The notes beneath the pieces are model-generated. The model had not been told where the DNA came from. It did not search any database and was given only the letters and a program-made list of their open reading frames with translations. From assembly GCF_015223065.1 (NCBI RefSeq), contig NZ_JADFBY010000001.1, forward strand, positions 186,001 through 250,000: 64,000 bases of DNA, read 5' to 3'. Origin of the DNA: Mucilaginibacter sp. JRF (GTDB lineage: Bacteria > Bacteroidota > Bacteroidia > Sphingobacteriales > Sphingobacteriaceae). Made by a program: the position numbers and the translations under genes. This document shows, piece by piece, positions 1 through 9,200 of the stretch; the first letter of the stretch is position 1; each line of letters opens with the position of its first letter.

Positions 1-858
1 AAACTACAGGCTTGCATTTTAGGTGCCGTATCGGCAGCTAAGCACGTACACCTGCTTGCCGAGCACTACGGCGTAGCGGTTATTTTGCATACCGACCACG
101 CTGCTAAAAAACTGTTACCATGGATTGACGGTTTGTTAGAGCACGGCGAAAAATTCTTTGCCGAAACAGGTAAACCATTGTTCTCATCGCACATGCTCGA
201 TCTATCTGAGGAGCCTATCGAGGAGAATATCGAAATTTCAGCTAAATACCTTGAGCGCATGGCCAAAATGGGTATGACAGTTGAAATTGAGCTTGGTGTA
301 ACCGGTGGTGAGGAAGATGGTGTTGATAACAGCGATGTTGATAGCTCACGCTTATATACTCAGCCAGAGGAAGTAGCTTACGCTTATGAAGAACTATCAA
401 AAGTTAGCCACCGCTTTACTGTTGCGGCTGCCTTTGGTAACGTGCATGGCGTTTATAAACCGGGTAACGTAAAATTACAACCGGTTATCCTGCACAACTC
501 TCAGGAATTCCTGAAAAAGAAACACGGTATCGCTGCCGAAAAACCTATCAACTTCGTATTCCACGGTGGTTCAGGTTCAAGCCAGGAGGAGATCCGCGAG
601 GCTATCTCATACGGTGCTATCAAAATGAATATTGATACCGATATGCAATGGGCTTTTTGGGAAGGTATTAAAGATTTCTACCAATCAAAAGAAGCTTACC
701 TGCAAGGCCAGATAGGTAACCCTGAAGGTGATGATTCTCCGAACAAAAAATTCTACGATCCGCGCGTTTGGTTACGTAAGGCTGAGGAGAACTTTGTAAA
801 AAGGTTAACTGTTGCCTTTGGCGATCTTAACTGTATCGACGCGACAAGCAAATTATAA
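1..858 (+). CDS. fbaA: Class II fructose-bisphosphate aldolase, 5' end cut off
   Basis: This is a zinc-dependent aldolase that cleaves fructose-1,6-bisphosphate to glyceraldehyde-3-phosphate and DHAP in cytosolic glycolysis and gluconeogenesis. The reading frame is already open at base 1, and an ATG at position 85 is internal, so the true start lies upstream of the window. About 285 codons remain of a family usually near 355. Visible marks are LHTDHAAKK (catalytic Asp and first zinc His), NVHGVYKPGN (second zinc His) and FHGGSGS (third zinc His and phosphate contact). The match to the E. coli FbaA type, including the LLPWIDGLL stretch, is strong. A clear terminator follows, so this is the last gene of its transcript. 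Confidence 0.95.
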   Translation, partial: KLQACILGAVSAAKHVHLLAEHYGVAVILHTDHAAKKLLPWIDGLLEHGEKFFAETGKPLFSSHMLDLSEEPIEENIEISAKYLERMAKMGMTVEIELGVTGGEEDGVDNSDVDSSRLYTQPEEVAYAYEELSKVSHRFTVAAAFGNVHGVYKPGNVKLQPVILHNSQEFLKKKHGIAAEKPINFVFHGGSGSSQEEIREAISYGAIKMNIDTDMQWAFWEGIKDFYQSKEAYLQGQIGNPEGDDSPNKKFYDPRVWLRKAEENFVKRLTVAFGDLNCIDATSKL

Positions 859-879
859 TACGCTTTACAACAGATATAA

Positions 880-914
880 AAAGAGCGCCGGTTTAAACCC
901 TGGCGCTCTTTTTT
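880..914 (+). terminator. Rho-independent terminator of the aldolase gene
   Basis: AGAGCGCC (882-889) pairs with GGCGCTCT (902-909), with an additional GGTTT/AAACC pairing inside the loop, and a T run follows. It lies about 20 bases after the aldolase stop codon. Confidence 0.85.
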
Positions 915-942
915 AGTTTATAAACTACTTGTTTTAAATATT

Positions 943-1419
943 ATGCCAGCAGGAAAAAATAGGAATATGTTTGAGCGCTTTGCCAATTGGGCAACCGCCG
1001 CTACCGGCAGCTCGGCCGCGTTTATTATCGCATTTGGGGTGATAGTGGTTTGGGGTATAACGGGGCCGATATTCGGCTATTCGGATACGTGGCAGCTGGT
1101 GATCAATACGGGTACTACCATTATTACCTTCCTGATGGTTTTTTTGATACAGAAATCGCAGAACAAGGATTCAAAAGCTATACACCTTAAGCTGAACGAA
1201 CTGATAGCCTCGCACCAGGGTGCCAGCAACCGTATGGTTGATATTGAGGATTTGAGCGAGGACGAACTGAATAAGCTGCATAAATTTTACGAGCAACTGT
1301 CAGATCTGGCCGAAAAAGAGGACGATATTTTGTGTACACACTCCATTGACGCGGCTAACGAGAACCACCAAACCAAGATGGAACTGACCAAACACCATCG
1401 TCATCATAAAAAAGGGTAG
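943..1419 (+). CDS. Low-affinity iron permease family protein
   Basis: A 158-residue protein of the low-affinity iron permease family (PF04120). It has the family opening FERFANWATAATGSSAAFIIA, a first membrane helix at about residues 22-42 and a second at about 52-68. A soluble acidic tail follows (about 75-158), ending in a His/Lys-rich stretch (KHHRHHKKG). Family members are inner-membrane proteins, but the iron transport function is largely carried over from the fungal Fet4 name and is weakly tested in bacteria. The ATG at 943 follows the aldolase terminator directly; an ATG at 967 is a possible alternative start. The next gene begins 7 bases downstream, so the two may be co-transcribed. 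Confidence 0.8.
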   Translation: MPAGKNRNMFERFANWATAATGSSAAFIIAFGVIVVWGITGPIFGYSDTWQLVINTGTTIITFLMVFLIQKSQNKDSKAIHLKLNELIASHQGASNRMVDIEDLSEDELNKLHKFYEQLSDLAEKEDDILCTHSIDAANENHQTKMELTKHHRHHKKG

Positions 1420-1426
1420 GGGAGAA

Positions 1427-1915
1427 ATGGCACGAAGAAAAGTATTTGAATTAAATCCAGACTTGAGTATGCATATTGATTTTGGTACGTATGGTCTGAT
1501 TATGTATTACGCTAAGTCACAGGATTTAATCTTAGCAGAAAAATTATTTAATGCTACTCAACCTGAATTTTTGTATCGGAGAGAAAGAGATTTGTCTACA
1601 ACTGGTATAGAATATGATGATCCAATTGGACATTTCAACCCTAATGATTTGGTACAGGTTGTATATTTTATAGACAATGTACTCTGCCCTGCATTGAATA
1701 GAGAAGAAAAGCCAATATTGGAAATGTATGATGGAAAACAAAAGTTTTTGGATTTGTACGACAGCGAAACAGGTTTTTTAAGTGAAATATGTTTGTATGA
1801 TAGTGATGCTTTTCAAGATCGGCCGGGTATGATGGAAGCAACGTGTATGAATTTGAATGAATTGTTTAAGGAGTCGTTACATACAAATACACCATTAAAA
1901 ATATATGCCTATTAA
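1427..1915 (+). CDS. AT-rich hypothetical protein
   Basis: A 162-residue soluble protein that I do not recognise. There is no signal peptide, membrane segment or metal motif. It is acidic and rich in Asp, Glu, Tyr and Leu, with the pattern of a compact alpha/beta protein. A purine-rich ribosome-binding site (AGGGGAG) overlaps the stop region of the iron permease gene and sits at good spacing from this ATG, so translation is plausible. Base composition is visibly lower in GC than either neighbour, and it uses AGA arginine codons where neighbours prefer CGT or CGC. Both suggest acquisition by transfer. Its size and isolation would fit an orphan immunity-type protein, but that is only a guess. 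Confidence 0.6.
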   Translation: MARRKVFELNPDLSMHIDFGTYGLIMYYAKSQDLILAEKLFNATQPEFLYRRERDLSTTGIEYDDPIGHFNPNDLVQVVYFIDNVLCPALNREEKPILEMYDGKQKFLDLYDSETGFLSEICLYDSDAFQDRPGMMEATCMNLNELFKESLHTNTPLKIYAY

Positions 1916-1966
1916 TAGAGTATTGGAATAGAATTTGCTTCATCCCTCACAATAAATATTTGTGTT

Positions 1967-2197
1967 GTGAATACTGAACTTTTACGTGACGCGATGAACC
2001 GGCTAAAGGCACAGGCTGATAAGCACCGGGCTAATTTAAACCAATACAAGGCAGGCCTTGCCAACTTACATACCCAACTGCAAAAATTAGATAACGATCT
2101 GTTTGCTACCCGCCAACGGTTTGAGGCACTGGCCGGTGAACCTGTTGTGGATACAACCGTAATGAAGCTGTATCCGTTAAATGATCAGGTTGCCTGA
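1967..2197 (+). CDS. Small coiled-coil hypothetical protein
   Basis: A 76-codon open frame starting with GTG. The predicted protein is mostly one amphipathic helix (residues about 2-56), with Leu, Ala and Gln in heptad-like positions, followed by a short non-helical tail. There is no signal peptide. Composition (Ala, Gln, Lys, Arg, Leu) and codon use resemble the real genes around it, unlike the AT-rich gene before it. No better start codon lies upstream in frame. The function is unknown; it could be a small structural or adaptor protein, or a chance frame. Confidence 0.4.
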   Translation: MNTELLRDAMNRLKAQADKHRANLNQYKAGLANLHTQLQKLDNDLFATRQRFEALAGEPVVDTTVMKLYPLNDQVA

Positions 2198-2249
2198 TGC
2201 GCCTTTTCCTTTAATAAGTGTTCAATCGCCACCTATTTTATAGATGGTT

Positions 2250-2264
2250 GATAAATATTTTATC
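2250..2264. promoter_or_regulatory. Short palindrome upstream of the GH43 gene
   Basis: GATAAA-TAT-TTTATC is a perfect 6-base inverted repeat, placed just before a promoter-like site. It could be an operator for the galactan locus. Such AT-rich palindromes also occur by chance. Confidence 0.25.
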
Positions 2265-2272
2265 ATTTAGGA

Positions 2273-2302
2273 TTTGAAACTTCAATGAAAGTATTAACTT
2301 CA
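2273..2302 (+). promoter_or_regulatory. Possible promoter of the GH43-GH30 unit
   Basis: TTTG (2273-2276), 18 bases, then TAACTTCA (2295-2302). This resembles the Bacteroidota form TTTG-N19-TAnnTTTG, with two mismatches in the downstream box. Transcription would start about 30 bases before the GH43 ATG. Confidence 0.35.
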
Positions 2303-2337
2303 AACTTTCGGAAGTATAGACCAAATTCCTGAATATA

Positions 2338-4512
2338 ATGTCAAAAAACACGTCCTTTTTTAGAATTGTAAATTTAACACTTATTTTTTCCATCGGATTT
2401 AGCCCGTGTTATACACAGCCGAAAAAATCCGCTCAAAAATATTCGGCTTACCTGTTTGCCTACTTCACCGGCAATCAAAAAAACGAGGAAGCCATACATT
2501 TCGCTATAAGTAATGATGGGTATCACTACCGGGCATTAAACCATGATGAGCCTATACTCAGCTCGGCCAAAATAAGCGAGGCCGGTGGTGTGCGCGATCC
2601 GCATATCATGCGTGCCGCCGATGGCAAAACATTTTATATGGTGGTTACCGATATGATGTCGGACAAAGGCTGGGACTCGAACCGTGCTATGGTGCTGCTC
2701 AAATCAACCGATCTGGTTAACTGGTCATCATCAGTTGTGAACATACAAAAGCGTTTTAAGGGTAATGATAGCCTGATGCGTGTTTGGGCGCCGCAAACCA
2801 TTTACGATGCTGCTAAGGGTAAGTACATGATCTACTGGTCGATGAAACATGGCATGAAAGGGCGCGATATTATTTACTACGCTTATGCCAACGCCGCCTT
2901 TACCGATCTGGAAACCGAACCGAAACAATTGTTCTTTAGTCCCGACAAAGGCTCGTGCATTGATGGTGAGATAGTGAATAAGGATGGCTTGTTTTACCTG
3001 TTCTACAAAACCGAGGGCGCCAACCTGGGCATCAACATAGCCACATCAACCAAATTAACCGAAGGCTATAAATTGCAAAGCGTTGATGTACAGCAAACCA
3101 AGGAGCCGGTTGAAGGTTCGGGCGTGTTTAAGCTGAATGATGGCAGCGGCTATATTTTAATGTACGATGTATATGCCAGCGGCCGCTACCAGTTCACCAA
3201 AAGCACCGATTTTAAAACGTTCAAGGTGGTGGATGGCGATGTGAGCATGAATTTTCACCCGCGCCACGGTACCGTAATGCCTATCACAGATGCCGAAGCT
3301 CAAAGACTATCCGCAAAATGGATGAGCGCTGATGATGTGGTATTATCGGCCGCTAACCCTGCGCTTAAAACCATCAATACTAAGTTAGATACCGTTGCGA
3401 AAGTATTGGAGTTAGCTGTAAAACCAGGTACATCGTTAAAAGCGTTCAATCCGCAGTTCGCCATATTTCCGGGTATAACGGTTACGCCAAAGGTAGCTGA
3501 TCTGTCAACAGGAGCAAAAGAATTTACCGTTAGTATAAAAGGCAAAACACCTGTAAAATACAAAGTAAGCGCTGTTGAAAACCACAACCCAGTACTGGCA
3601 GGCTATTATGCCGATCCGGATATATTGTATGCCGAAAAAACAGGCAAGTTTTACCTGTACCCCACCAGTGATGGCTTTACGGGATGGTCGGGCAAGTATT
3701 TTAAAACCTTTTCATCGCCCGATCTGGTGAACTGGAAAGACGAAGGCGTAATTATCGATCTGCAAAAAGATATAACATGGGCCAAGCGCAATGCCTGGGC
3801 GCCTTGCATCATCGAGAAGAAAGTGAACGGCGCTTATAAATACTACTATTATTTCTGCGCCGCGCAAAAGATAGGGGTGGCCGTGGCCGATGATCCGGCG
3901 GGGCCATTTGTTGATTCGGGCAAGCCGCTGATAGATGCTTTTCCGGATGGCGTGAAAGATGGACAGCAGATTGACCCTGACGTATTTACCGATCCTAAAA
4001 CAGGTAAAAGCTACCTGTACTGGGGCAATGGCTACATGGCCGGTGCCGAGCTGAATGACGATATGGTATCGCTGAAACCAGGCACTACCAAGGTATTAAA
4101 GCCGGGTAAGGATTACCGTGAGGGCACTTATGTGTTCTATCGCGAGGGTAAATATTACTTTATGTGGTCGGAGGATGATACTCGTAGCCCTGACTATAGG
4201 GTTGCTTATGGTGTATCCGATTCTCCACTGGGCGAAATAACCATCCCCCAAAACAGCCTGATATTGAAGAAGGATGTTGCGCAGGGCATTTATGGTACAG
4301 GTCATAACTCGGTTATTCAAATTCCGGGTACGGACGAATGGTATATGGTTTATCACCGCTTTAACTACCCCAAAGGTATTACCATGGGCGATGCCGCCGG
4401 CTATAACCGTGAGGTTTGTATTGACAGGATGTACTTTAATGCCGACGGCACCATTAAACAAGTTGTACCTACGCATAACGGAATAAAGCCGGTAACCGTA
4501 AAAAAACAATAA
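2338..4512 (+). CDS. Tandem-domain glycoside hydrolase family 43 enzyme
   Basis: A secreted 724-residue protein with an N-terminal signal peptide (cleavage near residue 27, CYTQ). It carries two five-bladed propeller domains of the GH43 type. Domain 1 (about 35-330) shows RDPHI, CIDGEI and VEGSGVF, the usual order of base Asp, modulator Asp and acid Glu. Domain 2 (about 420-720) shows YYADPDI, QIDPDVF and REGTYVF in the same order. A beta-sandwich-like linker lies between them. GH43 enzymes remove arabinofuranose, xylose or galactose by inversion; I cannot fix the subfamily by eye. With GH30, GH35 and GH53 nearby, a role in trimming arabinogalactan side chains or galactan ends is likely. GH30 starts 33 bases later, in the same transcript. 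Confidence 0.88.
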   Translation: MSKNTSFFRIVNLTLIFSIGFSPCYTQPKKSAQKYSAYLFAYFTGNQKNEEAIHFAISNDGYHYRALNHDEPILSSAKISEAGGVRDPHIMRAADGKTFYMVVTDMMSDKGWDSNRAMVLLKSTDLVNWSSSVVNIQKRFKGNDSLMRVWAPQTIYDAAKGKYMIYWSMKHGMKGRDIIYYAYANAAFTDLETEPKQLFFSPDKGSCIDGEIVNKDGLFYLFYKTEGANLGINIATSTKLTEGYKLQSVDVQQTKEPVEGSGVFKLNDGSGYILMYDVYASGRYQFTKSTDFKTFKVVDGDVSMNFHPRHGTVMPITDAEAQRLSAKWMSADDVVLSAANPALKTINTKLDTVAKVLELAVKPGTSLKAFNPQFAIFPGITVTPKVADLSTGAKEFTVSIKGKTPVKYKVSAVENHNPVLAGYYADPDILYAEKTGKFYLYPTSDGFTGWSGKYFKTFSSPDLVNWKDEGVIIDLQKDITWAKRNAWAPCIIEKKVNGAYKYYYYFCAAQKIGVAVADDPAGPFVDSGKPLIDAFPDGVKDGQQIDPDVFTDPKTGKSYLYWGNGYMAGAELNDDMVSLKPGTTKVLKPGKDYREGTYVFYREGKYYFMWSEDDTRSPDYRVAYGVSDSPLGEITIPQNSLILKKDVAQGIYGTGHNSVIQIPGTDEWYMVYHRFNYPKGITMGDAAGYNREVCIDRMYFNADGTIKQVVPTHNGIKPVTVKKQ

Positions 4513-4545
4513 CATCACCTAAAAACAAATACCCCCTCTGATACC

Positions 4546-6117
4546 ATGAAGATCAATACCCTAACCCTCGCGGCCCTGTTTGTATGCGGCACGGCTTTTA
4601 CCGCACGGGCGCAAACTGCCGAAAAGCAGCTTACCATAACTATCAACGGAAAGAACACCGCCCAAACCGTACACAATATTGGCGCTTCGGGATGCTGGTT
4701 CTCTGAAGGTATAGGTAAATACTGGCCTGCCGCCAAGCGCGAAAAGATAGCCGAATTGCTGTTTAGTCGTGAGGTTGATGCGCAGGGTAATCCTAAAGGC
4801 ATTGGTCTTTCAGCATGGCGCTTTAATATTGGCGGCGGCACAACAGAGCAGGGCGACAGTAGCGGTATTGTTGATTTCAGGAAAAGGGTGGAAAGCTTTT
4901 TATCGCCCGATGGAAAATATGATTGGAATAAACAGGCGGGCTATCAATGGTTTTTGCGTAAGGCTAAAAGCTACGGCGTTGAAAATTTGATCGCTTTTTC
5001 AAATACGCCGCCGGTGCAGTTCACTAAAAACGGCTGTGGTTTTAAAACGGAAAAGGATTACATATCAAACCTGAAAGAAGATAAATATGATGCCTATACC
5101 GCTTTTTTAACCGAGGTGATCAAGCACTTTGATAAGGAGGGTTTGCATTTCAGCTACATTAGTCCGGTAAATGAGCCGCAGTGGGATTGGTCGAACCCGC
5201 CGGGTAAGGCCAGCCAGGAGGGCAGCCCGTGGACGAATACCGAAATACACCGCGTGATCAGCTCGCTGAATACCGAACTGGATAAAAACAAGCTATCAAC
5301 CAAAATATTAACTACCGAGGCGGGTATGCTTACTTACCTGTACGGAGGCAAAACGGCATCATCAAGACAAATACAGCAATTGTATACCGATACCTCAAAG
5401 CTGAGCATAAGTAAGCTGAAATTTGTACCGCCTGTAGTAGCCGGGCACAGCTATTTTACCGATAGTGGCGATAGCAGCATTGTAAACGTGCGCAAAAACG
5501 TAGCCGACACCGCTAAAAAATATGGATTGGAATACTGGCAATCTGAATACTCTATGCTGGCTGATGGTTTTAGGGAGGGCACCAAAGCCAAGCGCAGCGC
5601 TATTGATTGCGCCCTGTTTTTGGCCAAAATTATACATCACGACCTGACAGTAGGCAATGCTTCGGCCTGGCATTTATGGAACTCGTACGAGCCGGGTAAT
5701 GCCGAGTTTGATACCCGTTACTATCTCATAGCCCTGCAACCCAATAAGGAGTATACCGATGGCGAATTTGCTATCACCAAAAACCTGTGGGCCATGGGCA
5801 ACTACAGCCTGTTCATCCGTCCGGAAATGAAAAGGGTACAGGTTGATCGTAATGATGGCCTTGACCTGTACAAGCAGGCGCAGGATGTTATGGTATCGGC
5901 ATATACCGGTGGCAAAAGCAAGCTGGTAGTTGTGGCCATCAACTACACCGAAAAGCCAACCGCTTTAAAACTGAATTTAAGTAACCTGAAAGGGGCAAAA
6001 ACATACCGTACCTACACCACCTCGGCGGCTGATGATCTGAAGGCATCGGCAGTGCAGCAGGTAAAGGGCGCAGTGGGTTTAAAGGCGCGTTCGGTTACTA
6101 CTATAGTGTTTAATTAA
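4546..6117 (+). CDS. Glycoside hydrolase family 30, likely endo-beta-1,6-galactanase type
   Basis: A 523-residue secreted enzyme with signal peptide (residues 1-23, ending ARAQ), a TIM barrel (about 45-430) and the C-terminal beta-sandwich typical of GH30. The acid/base is Glu210 in SPVNEPQWDW and the nucleophile is Glu334 in YWQSEYSM, both on the expected strands. The Trp-rich NPPGK region after the acid/base resembles endo-beta-1,6-galactanases of the family rather than glucosylceramidases. The substrate assignment is an inference supported by neighbours acting on galactan. It follows the GH43 gene in the same orientation; the HTCS gene begins 133 bases later. Confidence 0.85.
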   Translation: MKINTLTLAALFVCGTAFTARAQTAEKQLTITINGKNTAQTVHNIGASGCWFSEGIGKYWPAAKREKIAELLFSREVDAQGNPKGIGLSAWRFNIGGGTTEQGDSSGIVDFRKRVESFLSPDGKYDWNKQAGYQWFLRKAKSYGVENLIAFSNTPPVQFTKNGCGFKTEKDYISNLKEDKYDAYTAFLTEVIKHFDKEGLHFSYISPVNEPQWDWSNPPGKASQEGSPWTNTEIHRVISSLNTELDKNKLSTKILTTEAGMLTYLYGGKTASSRQIQQLYTDTSKLSISKLKFVPPVVAGHSYFTDSGDSSIVNVRKNVADTAKKYGLEYWQSEYSMLADGFREGTKAKRSAIDCALFLAKIIHHDLTVGNASAWHLWNSYEPGNAEFDTRYYLIALQPNKEYTDGEFAITKNLWAMGNYSLFIRPEMKRVQVDRNDGLDLYKQAQDVMVSAYTGGKSKLVVVAINYTEKPTALKLNLSNLKGAKTYRTYTTSAADDLKASAVQQVKGAVGLKARSVTTIVFN

Positions 6118-6250
6118 TTATGTATTAATACGTTAGTATGGGTATATAATTAATATTTTTACCATCACAATTATAAACATCATAGCCGGCACATAAACCT
6201 GCCGGTAGCTTTAATTTTATTTGATCGGTTTACGGTAATTATAAACGTAA

Positions 6251-9200
6251 ATGAGGAAACTATTATCATGTATTGTATGCCTGGTGCATGCTTTAGTGTT
6301 TTGCATTACGGCGCAGGCTCAGGTTTGGCGTGCATCATTAAACAAGGTGAATGCCCCGGGTAATTACGCCTTAAAAACGTATACTACTAATGATGGCCTG
6401 CCATCAAAAACCACTACCTGTGCGTTTACCGATAAGCGGGGCTTTTTGTGGGTAGGATCAGAGAACGGCCTGTGTAAGTTTGATGGCTATACCTTTAAAA
6501 CCTTTGTTACCATACCCGGCGATAGCACTACCATTACCAGCAATTATGTAAATGCCATTGTTGAGGATAGCAAAGGCCGCCTTTGGGTAGGCACTATGGA
6601 TGGCCTGAACCTTTTCGATCCGCTGACAGAGAAATTCGTGCGTTTTTACCATGATGATAAGGATGGGCACTCGTTGAGCAACAATAAGATATGGAGCCTG
6701 CTGGCCGATACCAAAGGCCGGATATGGGTAGGTACCGATGATGGTTTTAATCAGTATAACGAGGGGAGCCATAAGTTCACGGTTTACCAGCCGGAGGCGG
6801 CATCAGCTACGGCCATGAAGGGTAAGTCTGTCAACGCTATAGTTGAGGATAAGCAAGGCAACCTTTGGCTGGGCAACTGGAGCAGCGGCCTTAATAAGTT
6901 TGATGTTAAAACCAAGAAGTTCAGCAACTATCAGCAAAGCTATACGGCGGGTGACAAAAATCCGAACGATGTATGGTCATTATGTTACGACGAGCAGGGG
7001 CGCATATGGGTAGGCACTTATTGGAAAGGGCTTTTTTGCTTCGATCCATTAACCGAAAAATTTACCTCATACTCCTGCACGGCAGGCAAAAATTCATCGG
7101 TTTTCAGCATTATGGCGGCAGGCAAAAATAGTCTGCTGATAGGAGGCTCCGAACATTATTACTGGTTGAATACCACTAACAAAACCTGGCAGTTACTGCC
7201 CGATATCGCTAATTTCTCCAACGGTAGCAGCTATACTGATACGAATGGCATAATCTGGATATGCTCAAATACCGGGTTAACTAAAATAGACCGTGGGCAA
7301 TACAAATTCAACCTGTTCAAACTGGCTTTAGGGCAGCGCCCGGTTAAAGCCATGCTGGTTGCCGATTCAAGCCTGTGGATAGGTACCAACAATGGTTTAT
7401 TTAGGTACGATTACCGTAACGGAAAGGATCAAGCTTATTTCCACTCAAAAGCCAATGGCGCGTTGCATAGCGATGATATCATCAAATTGTATCGCGATAG
7501 CAAAGGACAAATATGGGTACTGACTGAGAATGGCTTTGACCGGTACGATCAGCAGGCTAATAAATTCATTCACCACGAACACCATTCTGCTATTGGCAGC
7601 CTGTTTAATGAGGATGTTTTCAGGGATATTATAGAGGTAGAGCCGGGCGAGTACTGGCTGGCCACTGATGCCGGTCTTAAGATATTTAACAGCAACACCG
7701 GTAAGTTCACGCATTACTATAACCAAAAAAATAACAAGTATTCTATCAGCAATAACCATGTGTACAGCTTGTTGAAGGATGGTAACAACACGGTTTGGAT
7801 AGGTACTTATGGGGGAGGCCTTAATAGGTTCGACAGGCGTAGCGGTCGTTTTTACTCATACACGGCTAACAACAACGTTAAGGGTAATATCAGCAATAAC
7901 ATCATCAAAACTATTTTCCCCGATTCGCGGGGTAACCTGTGGGTGTGTACGCCTGATGGGTTGAACCGGTTTGACAAAAAGAAAGGCACATTCGAGGTCT
8001 ATTCGCGCCGCGATGGTTTTGCCAGCAATGTTTTTAACGATATAACTGAAGATAAGGCAGGCAATATTTGGGTGCTAACCGAAAAGGGGGCTTCGGTTTT
8101 AGATCCTGTAAAAAAGGAGGTTAAGAATTTTGACGAAGCCGATGGACTGTTTGTGAACAGCGTAATGTATAACGATAAGCGCAACGGTATCTATCTGGCA
8201 GGTAATGATGGTGTTATCTGCTTCGATCCGCTTAAGATAAGGTATAACGACCATGTGCCGCCGGTATATTTTTCGGACTTCCAGGTGTTCAATAAAACCG
8301 TTATCCCTGGCCCGGATGCGCCATTGAAAGAGAACCTTAACCTTGCAGGAGAGGTGAGATTGAACTATCATCAAAGTGTGTTTTCGGTAGAGTTTGTGGG
8401 GCTGAGCTTCACCCATCCCGAAAAAAATGAGTATGCCTACAAACTACAGGGCTTTGATAAAAAATGGAATTATGTAGGCCGTCAGCGTAAGGCTACCTAT
8501 ACCAACCTTAACCCCGGCACTTATACGCTTTTAGTTAGAGGCTCAAATAATGATGGGGTTTGGAATAAGGCCGGCAGCAGGCTGATCATCACTATATTAC
8601 CACCGTGGTACCTCACCTGGTGGGCTTATGCGGCTTATACCCTTGCGGCTATCGGGGCTATTTACGCCTATATATCCTACCGCGACAGGCAGGCAAGGCT
8701 GGAGTACGAGATCAAAATATCGCACATTGAGAATGAAAAGGAAAAAGAGCTTAACGAAAAGAAATTATCATTCTTTACCAATATATCGCACGAATTTCGT
8801 ACACCGTTAACACTCATTATCAACCCGGTAAAGGAGCTTTTGTACCGTGATGATAAAAATGTAGATACCACCAACCTCAACGTGGTTTACCGCAATGCAA
8901 GGCGCTTGCTGGGTTTGGTTGATCAGTTGTTGTTATTCAGAAAAGCCGATCTGAAAGCCGATAGCCTCAAAGTATCCAACCTGAATGCGGTGAACCTGAG
9001 TAAGGAGGTGTTTTTATGCTTTAGTCACCAGGCACGGTCAAAAAATATCCGCTTTGATTTTAATACGAATACCGATGCTGTTGAACTGTATGCCGACCGT
9101 GAAAAGCTGGAGATCGTGTTGTTCAACCTGTTATCGAACGCCATAAAATTTACACCCGATGGCGGCAGGGTAGGTTTTACCATTAAAGACAGGGGCAGCG

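Noticed and set aside
4096..4518. A 140-codon minus-strand frame across the end of the GH43 gene
   Set aside because: Antisense shadow of a certain gene, with no recognisable domain.
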